Below are positions 55,017 through 63,232 of a stretch of 64,000 nt of DNA, piece after piece. The DNA is from an uncultured Prevotellaceae bacterium (GTDB lineage: Bacteria > Bacteroidota > Bacteroidia > Bacteroidales > Bacteroidaceae): contig CACWSX010000006.1 in the NCBI GenBank assembly GCA_902763615.1, positions 27,028 to 91,027 on the forward strand, given 5' to 3'. Made by a program: the position numbers and the translations under genes. The notes below the pieces were generated by a model that did no database searches, was not told the DNA's origin, and worked only from the letters and a program-made list of their open reading frames with translations. Each line of letters begins with the position of its first letter. The stretch's first letter is position 1.

Positions 55017-55961
55017 TTGAAAGGCAGTCAGTTACAGAAAATCGTAGCGGGAAGCCGTCTCACCTTACCGGTGACGGCTCTCTATGGCTTGGCCATTTGG
55101 TTCATCTGCGGGGCCATCCAGTACCAATGGTGGATCCAATTAGTTTGTTTTATTCTGTCCACCTACCTGATGGTGCTGCTCAACAATTTCAATGCACTCA
55201 TACGCGTTTACAGCCGTGCTATCACATCGGCGTTCATCATCCTCTCATGCGTAGCCTGCTTTATCTTCCCCTCGTTGGAGGGAGGCATCGTCACCCTGGG
55301 ACTCATAGCGAGCCTGTCAACGCTCTTTGCCTCTTACCAGAACCGCGAAGCTGCGGGATTGATCTATTACACGTTCCTCTTCCTCGGTCTGGCCAGTTTG
55401 GCAAAGGTTCACCTGCTGGTAATCATCCCCATCTACTGGATCCTGATGATTTTTATCAGCAGCCTCAGCTTGCGCACCATCATCGCTTCGGTATTGGGAC
55501 TGCTCACCCCCTATTGGATTGGCATCGCGGTCATTCTGTTCCATTACAAAGGCGACTTCACCCCGTTTACCAACCATTTTCTGCCCCTCACAGAGATCAG
55601 CATCTTCACCGCCTACGACAGCATCACGTTCTCCTGCTATCTCACTTATGCCTTTTTGGTCGTCCTGACCATCACCGGCATCATCCATTTCCTACGGACG
55701 AGCTACAACGACAAGATCCGTACCCGGCAACTCTACTATAGCATCATGTTCTTCAACATCGTGGTTCTGGTGCTGTTGCCACTCTTCCCGCAGCACTACG
55801 ACCTCCTGATCCGTCCGGCCATCATCCTGACAAGTCCCCTGATAGGTCATTTCATCGCACTGACCCATACCAAAGTCACCAATATAGCTTTCTACGTCAT
55901 CATGATCACAGCCTTTTTGCTGACAGTCTTCAACCTATGGACTTCATCATTCACTTCCTGA
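55017..55961 (+). CDS. Polytopic membrane protein of unknown function
   Basis: 314 residues starting with TTG 9 bases after purD; no closer ATG fits. About eight to ten hydrophobic segments ('LYGLAIWFICGAIQY', 'LVCFILSTYLMVLL', 'AFIILSCVACFIFPSL', 'LLVIIPIYWILMIFIS', 'IIASVLGLLTPYWIGIAVILF' and more). No enzymatic motif recognised. Comparable membrane proteins beside purD are seen in Bacteroidota, but I do not recognise a named family. It overlaps the next gene by 25 bases. Confidence 0.75.
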   Translation: MKGSQLQKIVAGSRLTLPVTALYGLAIWFICGAIQYQWWIQLVCFILSTYLMVLLNNFNALIRVYSRAITSAFIILSCVACFIFPSLEGGIVTLGLIASLSTLFASYQNREAAGLIYYTFLFLGLASLAKVHLLVIIPIYWILMIFISSLSLRTIIASVLGLLTPYWIGIAVILFHYKGDFTPFTNHFLPLTEISIFTAYDSITFSCYLTYAFLVVLTITGIIHFLRTSYNDKIRTRQLYYSIMFFNIVVLVLLPLFPQHYDLLIRPAIILTSPLIGHFIALTHTKVTNIAFYVIMITAFLLTVFNLWTSSFTS

Positions 55962-56389
55962 CCCAGTACGGTTATTGGGGGATGTTTCTGGCAGCCTTCC
56001 TGGCTGGCAGTTTCTTCCCTTTTTCCAGCGAGGCGGTCATCATCGCACTGATGGCCACCGGCCTCGACCCGTGGGTACTGATGATCTACGGCACGGCTGG
56101 CAATGTGCTGGGCAGCGTCCTTAACTACTACATCGGACGATTGGGTAAGATGGAGTGGATAGAAAAGTACCTCCACGTGAAAAAGAAAGACCTCGACCGT
56201 GCGCACCGGTTTCTGGCAGGACGGGGTGCTTGGATGGGCTTTTTCGCCTTCCTGCCGGTCTTGGGCAGCGCCATCACCATCGCTCTGGGGCTGATGCGCT
56301 CCAACATCATCATCACCTTCATCGCCATCACCTTGGGAAAGATATTTCGTTATATTATCTTAATTTACGGTGCAGGTTTGTTTATGTAG
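55937..56389 (+). CDS. YqaA/DedA-like VTT-domain membrane protein
   Basis: 150 residues. 'GYWGMFLAAFLAGSFFPFSSEAVIIALMATG' followed by 'GTAGNVLGSVLNYYIGRLG' and the amphipathic 'RFLAGRGAWMGFFAFLPVLGSAITIALGLMR' match the YqaA branch of the DedA/VTT superfamily, implicated in lipid scrambling or membrane homeostasis. Start lies inside the end of the preceding membrane-protein gene, so translation is coupled. Confidence 0.85.
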   Translation: MDFIIHFLTQYGYWGMFLAAFLAGSFFPFSSEAVIIALMATGLDPWVLMIYGTAGNVLGSVLNYYIGRLGKMEWIEKYLHVKKKDLDRAHRFLAGRGAWMGFFAFLPVLGSAITIALGLMRSNIIITFIAITLGKIFRYIILIYGAGLFM

Positions 56390-56408
56390 CATTTTTTTAT
56401 TACCTTTG
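56377..56408 (+). promoter_or_regulatory. Promoter of the DUF2723 gene
   Basis: TTTG (56377-56380) at the 3' end of the YqaA-like gene, 20 bases, TACCTTTG (56401-56408). Confidence 0.75.
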
Positions 56409-56449
56409 CATCCAAATCAGATTTTTAACGTTAAAAATTATATTTTTAG

Positions 56450-59400
56450 ATGAAACAATTCAGACTGGTGGACAATGTCCTCGGATGGCTCGCGTTTATG
56501 ATTGCCGCCTTTGTCTATTGCTCTACCATTGAACCCACTGCATCATTCTGGGACTGCCCGGAGTTTATCACCACTGGCTATCGCCTCGAAGTCGGACACC
56601 CGCCTGGGGCACCGTTCTTCATGCTCACAGCCAACCTATTTTCGCAATTCACCAGCGATCCTACACAGGTCGCAAAGATGGTCAACATCATGAGTGCCCT
56701 CCTGTCGGCCACGTGTATTCTGTTCCTCTTCTGGAGTATCACCCATCTGGTGCGAAAGCTCCTTGTCGACAAGTTTGAGGACATCACCATGGCGAAGCTG
56801 ATTGCCATCGAGGCCTCCGGACTCGTGGGCGCACTCATCTATACCTTCAGCGACACGTTCTGGTTCTCAGCTGTCGAGGGTGAGGTCTATGCCTACTCCT
56901 CCGCATTCACGGCCGTGGTATTCTGGCTCATCTTGAAATGGGAAGACCATGCCGACGAGCCTCACAGCGACCGTTGGCTGGTATTGATCATGTATATGAC
57001 CGGCCTCTCCATCGGCGTTCACCTGTTGAACCTGCTCTGTCTGCCCGCCATCGGACTGGTATATTACTACCGTAAGTTCCCCAATGCCAACCTCAAAGGC
57101 TCATTGGTGGCCCTAGGCATCTCTGTGGTCATCCTGGCTGCCGTGCTCTATGGCGTCGTTCCAGGCATCATCACCGTGGGCGGATGGTTCGAGCTGTTCT
57201 TCGTCAACACGCTGGGTATGCCCTTCAACACGGGTGAGATCATCTATATCTTCCTCCTGATAGCCTGTGTCATCTGGGCCGTCTACGAGACTCAGACACA
57301 GAAACACAGCCTGACCGTTCAGAATATCGCCTTCCTGATTGCCGTCGGTATGCTCGGCATCCCGTTCTACGGCTATGGATGGTCGGCCTTCATCATCGGA
57401 ATAATCGTACTGGCAGGGCTCTGGTTCGTGCTGAAATACTCGAAGGACAAGTTGCCACTCGTCACGGCCCGTGCCAAAAACACGGCACTGCTCTGTATGC
57501 TCATGCTCATGATCGGCTATTCCACCTATGCCCTCATCGTGATCCGTTCGTCGGCCAATCCGCCGATGGACCAGAACTCACCTGAGGACATCTTCACCCT
57601 AGGCGACTACTTAGGCCGCGATCAGTACGGCCAGCGCCCCTTGTTCTACGGTCAGGCCTACACCTCACAGGTAGCCCTTGAGGTAGAGGGTAATATCTGC
57701 AAGCCTGTCATGTCGAAAGGCAAACCCGTGTACCAACGTAAGGAGAAGGCTTCTGCCGATGAGAAGGACTCCTACTTCGTGGTCCGCACAAAAGATGAAT
57801 ACAAATACGCCCAGAACATGCTTTTCCCACGTATGTACGATGCCGGTCATGCCGGTGCCTACGAGTCGTGGATGGGTGGTGTTAGCGGCACAGAGGTTCC
57901 TTATGACCGCTGTGGTGAACCCATGATGATCAAGGTACCTAGCCAGTTCGAGAACATCCGATTCTTCCTCTCCTACCAGTGTAACTTCATGTACTGGCGT
58001 TACTTCATGTGGAACTTCGCCGGCCGTCAGAACGACATCCAAGGCAATGGCGAGCTGGAGCACGGCAACTGGATCACTGGTATTCCCTTCATCGACAATG
58101 CCCGCCTGGGCGATCAGAACCTGCTGCCCGACGATTTGAAGGAGAACAAGGGACACAACGTCTTCTATTGTCTGCCCCTCATCCTTGGTCTGTTGGGACT
58201 GTTCTGGCAAGCCTGGTACACCCGTAAGCGTAAGGTGGGCGAGAAAACCATCGACGACCCCATCGGCATCCGCCAGTTCTGGGTGGTGTTCTTCCTGTTC
58301 TTCATGACCGGTCTAGCCATCGTCATCTACCTGAACCAGACCCCGATGCAGCCCCGTGAGCGCGACTATGCCTATGCCGGCTCCTTCTATGCCTTCGCCA
58401 TCTGGTGCGGCATGGGTGTGGCAGCAATCATCAACTGGCTCGAGCGTAAGTTCAAGAAAGAGTCTCTGGTCTTAGCCGCAATAGTCGGAGTGGCCGCCTT
58501 GTTTGTGCCTATTCAGATGGCCTCGCAGACCTGGGACGACCACGACCGCTCCGACCGTTACTGCTGCCGTGACTTCGGACAGAACTACCTGATGACCCTT
58601 CAGGAGAAGGGCAACCCCATTATCTTCACCAATGGCGACAACGACACCTTCCCCCTCTGGTATAATCAGGATACGGAAGGCGTGCGCACCGATGCCCGCG
58701 TCTGCAACCTCTCATACCTGCAGACCGACTGGTATATCGACCAGATGGTACGTCCGGCCTACGACTCCCCGTCGCTGCCCATCACCTGGAACCGTCTGGA
58801 ATACTGCGCAGGTACCAACGAATATGTACAGGTCGACCCGTCGCTCAAATCACAGGTGCTCGAGCTCTACCGCCAGAGTCCTGAGGAGGCCAGGAAGCAG
58901 TTCGGCGACGAACCTTTCGAGCTGAAGAATATTCTCAGCCACTGGGTGCGCACCGATATCAAGGACTTCCACGTCATCCCCACCGACACCGTCTATGTCA
59001 CCATCGACAAAGAGGCTGTCCGTCGCAGCGGCATGATGATGGCCAGCGATTCCATCCCCGACAAGATGGTCATTTCGCTCAAGGGAAAGAGTGCTCTTTA
59101 CAAGGGCGACCTGATGATGCTCGAACTCATTGCCAACGCCAACTGGGAGCGTCCCATCTACGTAGCCACCACTGTGGGACAGGAGAACTACATGAACCTT
59201 GGTGAGAACTTCGTACAGGAAGGCCTTGCCAACCGCATCACGCCGTTCCATACCCACGACACCGACAGCCGCGGTAACCTCGTCCCCGTTGCAGGCGTTG
59301 CCAACTTCGATACAGAAAAGGTCTACGACAATGTGATGAACAAATATAAGTACGGCAATGTCAGTCAGGAGGGCATCTACCTCGACGAGACCGTTACTCG

Positions 59401-59833
59401 TATGTGCTACACCCACCGTCGTCTGCTCTCTACGCTGGCCTTGAACCTCATCAACGAGGACAAAATCGATAAGGCGAAGGCCGTGCTCGACAAGTGTGAG
59501 AAGGAACTGCCTGCCTACAATGTGCCCCACGACTATGCCAGTGGCTCCATCGACATGGCCCGTGCTTATAACCTCACCGGACAGAAGCAGAAGGCCCAGC
59601 AGCTGGTCGATCAGCTCTGGAAACGGTCGCAGCAATACCTGCAGTGGTACTGCTCGCTCGACGACTACCGCTTCGACGGATCGCAGCGCGACATCCAGAT
59701 CAATATCATCGTGATGAACCAGCTGTTGGATCTGCAGACCGACATCGACGAGAAGAAGGGCGCAGAGAAAGAACAGCAGTTGGACGCTTTAGTAAAGCTC
59801 TATTACGCTAAGGGCGGAAAATTCGAGCAGTAA
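56450..59833 (+). CDS. DUF2723 membrane protein (GT117-like glycosyltransferase)
   Basis: 1127 residues. The N-terminal half has about a dozen membrane helices; early residues read 'STIEPTASFWDCPEFITTGYRLEVGHPPGAPFF', with the Asp/Glu and HPPG motifs typical of DUF2723 proteins, which resemble GT-C O-mannosyltransferases. The C-terminal half (about 680-1127) is soluble, beginning with 'NGDNDTFPLWYNQDTEGVRTDARVCNLSY' and ending with TPR-like helices. Likely transfers a lipid-linked sugar on the outer face of the inner membrane; acceptor unknown. The deacetylase gene follows directly. Confidence 0.88.
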   Translation: MKQFRLVDNVLGWLAFMIAAFVYCSTIEPTASFWDCPEFITTGYRLEVGHPPGAPFFMLTANLFSQFTSDPTQVAKMVNIMSALLSATCILFLFWSITHLVRKLLVDKFEDITMAKLIAIEASGLVGALIYTFSDTFWFSAVEGEVYAYSSAFTAVVFWLILKWEDHADEPHSDRWLVLIMYMTGLSIGVHLLNLLCLPAIGLVYYYRKFPNANLKGSLVALGISVVILAAVLYGVVPGIITVGGWFELFFVNTLGMPFNTGEIIYIFLLIACVIWAVYETQTQKHSLTVQNIAFLIAVGMLGIPFYGYGWSAFIIGIIVLAGLWFVLKYSKDKLPLVTARAKNTALLCMLMLMIGYSTYALIVIRSSANPPMDQNSPEDIFTLGDYLGRDQYGQRPLFYGQAYTSQVALEVEGNICKPVMSKGKPVYQRKEKASADEKDSYFVVRTKDEYKYAQNMLFPRMYDAGHAGAYESWMGGVSGTEVPYDRCGEPMMIKVPSQFENIRFFLSYQCNFMYWRYFMWNFAGRQNDIQGNGELEHGNWITGIPFIDNARLGDQNLLPDDLKENKGHNVFYCLPLILGLLGLFWQAWYTRKRKVGEKTIDDPIGIRQFWVVFFLFFMTGLAIVIYLNQTPMQPRERDYAYAGSFYAFAIWCGMGVAAIINWLERKFKKESLVLAAIVGVAALFVPIQMASQTWDDHDRSDRYCCRDFGQNYLMTLQEKGNPIIFTNGDNDTFPLWYNQDTEGVRTDARVCNLSYLQTDWYIDQMVRPAYDSPSLPITWNRLEYCAGTNEYVQVDPSLKSQVLELYRQSPEEARKQFGDEPFELKNILSHWVRTDIKDFHVIPTDTVYVTIDKEAVRRSGMMMASDSIPDKMVISLKGKSALYKGDLMMLELIANANWERPIYVATTVGQENYMNLGENFVQEGLANRITPFHTHDTDSRGNLVPVAGVANFDTEKVYDNVMNKYKYGNVSQEGIYLDETVTRMCYTHRRLLSTLALNLINEDKIDKAKAVLDKCEKELPAYNVPHDYASGSIDMARAYNLTGQKQKAQQLVDQLWKRSQQYLQWYCSLDDYRFDGSQRDIQINIIVMNQLLDLQTDIDEKKGAEKEQQLDALVKLYYAKGGKFEQ

Positions 59834-59834
59834 T

Positions 59835-60446
59835 ATGTTTATCGAACAGCCCGCCATCTACCTCCGTTGGCTCTACCCTAGAGCCTTTTGGAGGATGGAC
59901 CGTCACGAGAAGGCCGTCTATCTGACCTTCGACGACGGTCCCATCCCGGAGGCGACACCTTTCATCCTCGACACCCTGAAGGCATTCGAGGTGAAGGCCA
60001 CCTTCTTCATGGTGGGCGACAATGTGCGTAAGTATCCGGAAATCTACAAACGGATAGTGGCTGAGGGCCATCAGGTCGGCAACCACACACACAATCACAT
60101 CGGTGGACTGCGACATACCATCAAGGAATACAGCTATAACGTCGAGAAGGCCAATGCCTATATACACAGCCACTACGTGCGACCTCCTCACGGTTGGATG
60201 CGCCTGAGCCAGTATGCCTGGCTGAGCCGGAAATACAAGATCGTGATGTGGGACCTCGTCACCCGCGACTATTCCACATGGCTCACTGCCGAGGATGTCG
60301 TCAATAATATTAAGAAGTACGCGCGCAATGGTTCAATCATCACGTTCCACGACTCGCTGAAATCAATCGACAAACTTCGCACCGCCCTCCCCGAGTCTCT
60401 CCAATGGCTCAAGGACCAAGGCTATGACTTCCGCATCTTCCCCTAA
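59835..60446 (+). CDS. Polysaccharide deacetylase (CE4/NodB-type)
   Basis: 203 residues. NodB motifs: 'YLTFDDGPIPEATP' (catalytic Asp33, metal Asp34), 'GNHTHNHIGG' (metal histidines), 'RPPHGWMRL' and 'SIITFHDSLKS'. No signal peptide is visible at the chosen start. Removes N-acetyl groups from a cell-wall or capsular polymer. Starts one base after the DUF2723 stop, so the two likely act on the same glycan. Confidence 0.92.
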   Translation: MFIEQPAIYLRWLYPRAFWRMDRHEKAVYLTFDDGPIPEATPFILDTLKAFEVKATFFMVGDNVRKYPEIYKRIVAEGHQVGNHTHNHIGGLRHTIKEYSYNVEKANAYIHSHYVRPPHGWMRLSQYAWLSRKYKIVMWDLVTRDYSTWLTAEDVVNNIKKYARNGSIITFHDSLKSIDKLRTALPESLQWLKDQGYDFRIFP

Positions 60447-60476
60447 CCCCAAACACTGATCAGTAATTCCAACAAT

Positions 60477-62828
60477 ATGAAAAATTTACTAGCAACCTGC
60501 TTATTAGCAACAACATTCGTTATGACAACAAATGCTCAGCCCCAACTCCGCGCCGATAATATCGACGAGGTGCTCAAGGCCATGACCCTTGAAGAAAAAG
60601 CCAAACTACTCGTTGGCGGTGCTAACACATTCTTTGGCGACCAGGCAGCCGTAGGCGGCGAAGCCGACCTCGTGGCCGGTGCCGCTGGCACATCGCCCGC
60701 CATCCCACGTCTCGGCATCCCGGCCACCGTCCTCACCGACGGCCCTGCCGGTGTACGTATCGACCCCACCCGTAAGGGTACCGACAAGACCTTCTATGCC
60801 ACCGCCTTCCCCATCGGCTCCTGTCTCGCCTCGACATGGAATACCGAACTTGTAAACCAGGTGGGCCAGGCCATCGGCAACGAGACCAAGGAGTACCGCT
60901 GCGACGTCATCCTCGGCCCAGGCATGAACCTCCATCGCAACCCCCTCTGCGGCCGCAACTTCGAGTATTACTCCGAAGACCCACTGCTCACTGGTAGGAT
61001 TGCAGCCGCCTATATCAATGGTGTACAGAGTCAGGGCGCAGGCGTCTCTGCCAAGCATTTCGCCGTCAACTCGCAGGAGACCGAACGCACCGCGGTCGAC
61101 GAGCGGCTCTCACAGCGTGCTGCCCGCGAACTCTACCTTCGCGGCTTCGAGATTGCCGTCCGCGAGAGTAACCCCTGGACCATCATGGCCTCGTATAACA
61201 AGATCAACGGCGAGTTCTCGATGGGCAACCACGACCTGCTCACCAAGATCCTGCGCGACGACTGGGGCTTCAAAGGCATCGTGATGACCGACTGGATTGG
61301 CATACGCGAAGGTCTGCCCACCACCCGCGAAGTGCAGGCCGGCAACGACCTCATGGAGCCCGGACAGCCCGCACAGACAAAGGAAATTGTCGAGGGCGTG
61401 AAGAGCGGTAAGCTCGACATCAAGGATGTCGACCGCAACGTGCGCCGTATGCTCGAATACATCGTCAAGACACCGAGTTTCCACAAATACCCTGCCACCA
61501 ACAGTCCCGACTTCAAGGCCCACGCAGCCATTACCCGCCAGAGTGCCGCCGAAGGTATCGTCCTTCTCAAGAACAATGGCACCCTGCCATGGAAGGGCGG
61601 CATCAAGACCGTCGCCTTGTTTGGTGAGAACTCCTACGACTTCCTCTCTGGTGGCACCGGTTCGGGTTGCGTACATCCCCCTTATGTGGTCGACATGCTC
61701 CAGGGTCTCGAGAACGCAGGCATCAAATCGTCGCCCGTCCTCACGGATATCTACCGCAAATACATCGAGTTTGCCAAAGTGAAGTTCCAGGCCGAGCGTC
61801 ATCCAGCCAAGTGGTATCAAAGAGAGTATTTCGGCCAGCAGAAATATCCGGAAATCAGTATCTCGCCCATCGCCATCAACAATGAGGTGAGCACTGCCGA
61901 TGCCGCCATCATCACCATCGGTCGTCAGGCCGGTGAGGGTGTCGACCGCGACATCGACACCGAGTTCAACCTCATCCCCGAGGAGCGTACTCTCATCACC
62001 GATGTCTGCAATGCCTTCCACCAGGCCGGCAAGCCCGTCATCGTCATCATCAACTCCGGTTCCGTCATCGAGACAGCCTCGTGGAGCGGTTATCCCGATG
62101 CCATCCTCTGCGCCTGGCAGCCGGGCATGGAAGGCGGCAACTCCATCGCCGACCTGCTCACAGGTAAGGTGAATCCGTCGGGCAAGCTCACCATGACGTG
62201 GCCCATCGCTGCCACCGATCATGCCTCTTCGAAGAACTTCCCCGGCCAGATCGACTACTACAGCTTCAAGGATATGGTCGCCAACAAGCGTCCCATCGCC
62301 GGACATACCTATACCAACCACGAGGAGGACATCTACGTGGGTTACCGCTATTTCGACACCTTCCAGAAGAACGTGGCCTATCCCTTCGGCTTCGGTCTGA
62401 GCTACACCACGTTCGAATACTCCAAGCCCAAGTGTTATCAATACATACATAAAAATGATGGCGTGGTTATCAAAATTACCGTCAAGAACACCGGTTCCGT
62501 GGCTGGTAAGGAAGTAGTACAAGTCTACGTTCAGGCGCCGAAAGGCCGCTTAGAGAAACCCGCTCAGGAACTGAAGGCCTTCGCCAAGACCCGAGAGCTG
62601 CAGCCCGGCGAAAGTCAGGTCCTCACGATGACCATCCCCGTGCGCGTCCTTGCTTCCTTCGATGAGGCCAATTCGCAGTGGCTCACCGAGGCCGGCACCT
62701 ATACCTTCCGCATCGGTGCCTCCAGCCGCGATATCAAGGCTACAGTCTCGCTCAAGCTCAATGAATATACCGAGAAGACCTCCAACGCCTTGGCGCCCCA
62801 ACAGAAGCTGAGACTTCTCACCCAATAA
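60477..62828 (+). CDS. Glycoside hydrolase family 3 (beta-glucosidase-like)
   Basis: 783 residues with a signal peptide (1-20). GH3 barrel ('LKAMTLEEKAKLLVGG', 'RLGIPATVLTDGPAGVRID', 'GPGMNLHRNPLCGRNFEYYSEDP', 'SAKHFAVNSQETERT') with nucleophile Asp272 in 'GIVMTDWIG'. Then the alpha/beta sandwich ('EGIVLLKNNGTLPW', 'IGRQAGEGVDRDIDTEFNL') and a C-terminal fibronectin-III-like domain ('YPFGFGLSYTTFEYSKP', 'VKNTGSVAGKEVVQVYV'). Likely removes terminal glucose from oligosaccharides in the periplasm. Its codon use is more GC-rich than that of the glycan locus at 32-43 kb. Confidence 0.93.
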   Translation: MKNLLATCLLATTFVMTTNAQPQLRADNIDEVLKAMTLEEKAKLLVGGANTFFGDQAAVGGEADLVAGAAGTSPAIPRLGIPATVLTDGPAGVRIDPTRKGTDKTFYATAFPIGSCLASTWNTELVNQVGQAIGNETKEYRCDVILGPGMNLHRNPLCGRNFEYYSEDPLLTGRIAAAYINGVQSQGAGVSAKHFAVNSQETERTAVDERLSQRAARELYLRGFEIAVRESNPWTIMASYNKINGEFSMGNHDLLTKILRDDWGFKGIVMTDWIGIREGLPTTREVQAGNDLMEPGQPAQTKEIVEGVKSGKLDIKDVDRNVRRMLEYIVKTPSFHKYPATNSPDFKAHAAITRQSAAEGIVLLKNNGTLPWKGGIKTVALFGENSYDFLSGGTGSGCVHPPYVVDMLQGLENAGIKSSPVLTDIYRKYIEFAKVKFQAERHPAKWYQREYFGQQKYPEISISPIAINNEVSTADAAIITIGRQAGEGVDRDIDTEFNLIPEERTLITDVCNAFHQAGKPVIVIINSGSVIETASWSGYPDAILCAWQPGMEGGNSIADLLTGKVNPSGKLTMTWPIAATDHASSKNFPGQIDYYSFKDMVANKRPIAGHTYTNHEEDIYVGYRYFDTFQKNVAYPFGFGLSYTTFEYSKPKCYQYIHKNDGVVIKITVKNTGSVAGKEVVQVYVQAPKGRLEKPAQELKAFAKTRELQPGESQVLTMTIPVRVLASFDEANSQWLTEAGTYTFRIGASSRDIKATVSLKLNEYTEKTSNALAPQQKLRLLTQ

Positions 62829-62933
62829 CGTAACATATTTTTCAAACAACCGTTAGTCACTTCAGTGCTTGGGTATGACGGCTGCTATGGCTCAGGTACC
62901 TGTCCCAACGGCTAACGCATCTGTCTATTTCTT

Positions 62934-62978
62934 CCCCCCATTATCCTCCCGCTTTCCCCTGCGGGAGATAATGGGGGG
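62934..62978. repeat. Intergenic GC-rich palindrome downstream of GH3
   Basis: Left arm 62934-62952 and right arm GCGGGAGATAATGGGGGG (62961-62978) pair with a single bulged base across an 8-base loop. No T-run follows, so it is not a standard terminator; a REP-like element is possible. Confidence 0.65.
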
Positions 62979-63082
62979 AATGTTTATTTGTAAACGCCGG
63001 GGAATCACCGTACATTTGCACCAGAATCCCGATGAGGATGACCGGTCTTTCTCATGTTGCCCATGCCAAAGTTCAGGTTAAG

Positions 63083-63170
63083 CTCCGATTGATCTCCAAT
63101 CAATCTCCAATCGAACTCCAATCGAACTCCAATCGAACTCCAATCGAGTTCCAATCGAGTTCCAACTGAG
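63083..63170. repeat. 11-base tandem repeat, 8 copies
   Basis: Eight units of CTCCAATCGAA and variants, from 63083 to 63170. The outer units diverge (CTCCGATTGAT at the start, TTCCAACTGAG at the end), the central ones are identical. It lies 62 bases before the DUF6266 ATG. Unit length near one helical turn would put each copy on the same face of the DNA. Confidence 0.9.
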
Positions 63171-63232
63171 CACTAAAAAGACCTAGGTCGCCACGGGTTG
63201 GATTTATGTTAAACCATTAAATTATTAAAGTT

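Larger units (their letters stand above)
62829..63232. other. 404-base gene-free interval with repeats
   Basis: Contains a GC-rich palindrome (62934-62978) and an 11-base tandem repeat (63083-63170). The only open frame (62869-63081) runs through the palindrome and shows no family features. A short stretch near 62875-62925 reads like the end of a signal peptide ('MTAAMAQVPVPTANAS') and may be a relic. Confidence 0.6.

Noticed and set aside
61110-62522. 470-codon minus-strand open frame opposite the GH3 gene
   Set aside because: Complete overlap with clear GH3 motifs; composition (Gly/Asp/Val-rich) is that of a shadow frame.
62869-63081. 70-codon frame downstream of GH3
   Set aside because: It reads through the palindrome and shows no conserved pattern; only the first few residues resemble a leader peptide.
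63083-63170. CRISPR array
   Set aside because: Units are 11 bases, directly adjacent, with no spacers and no cas genes nearby.
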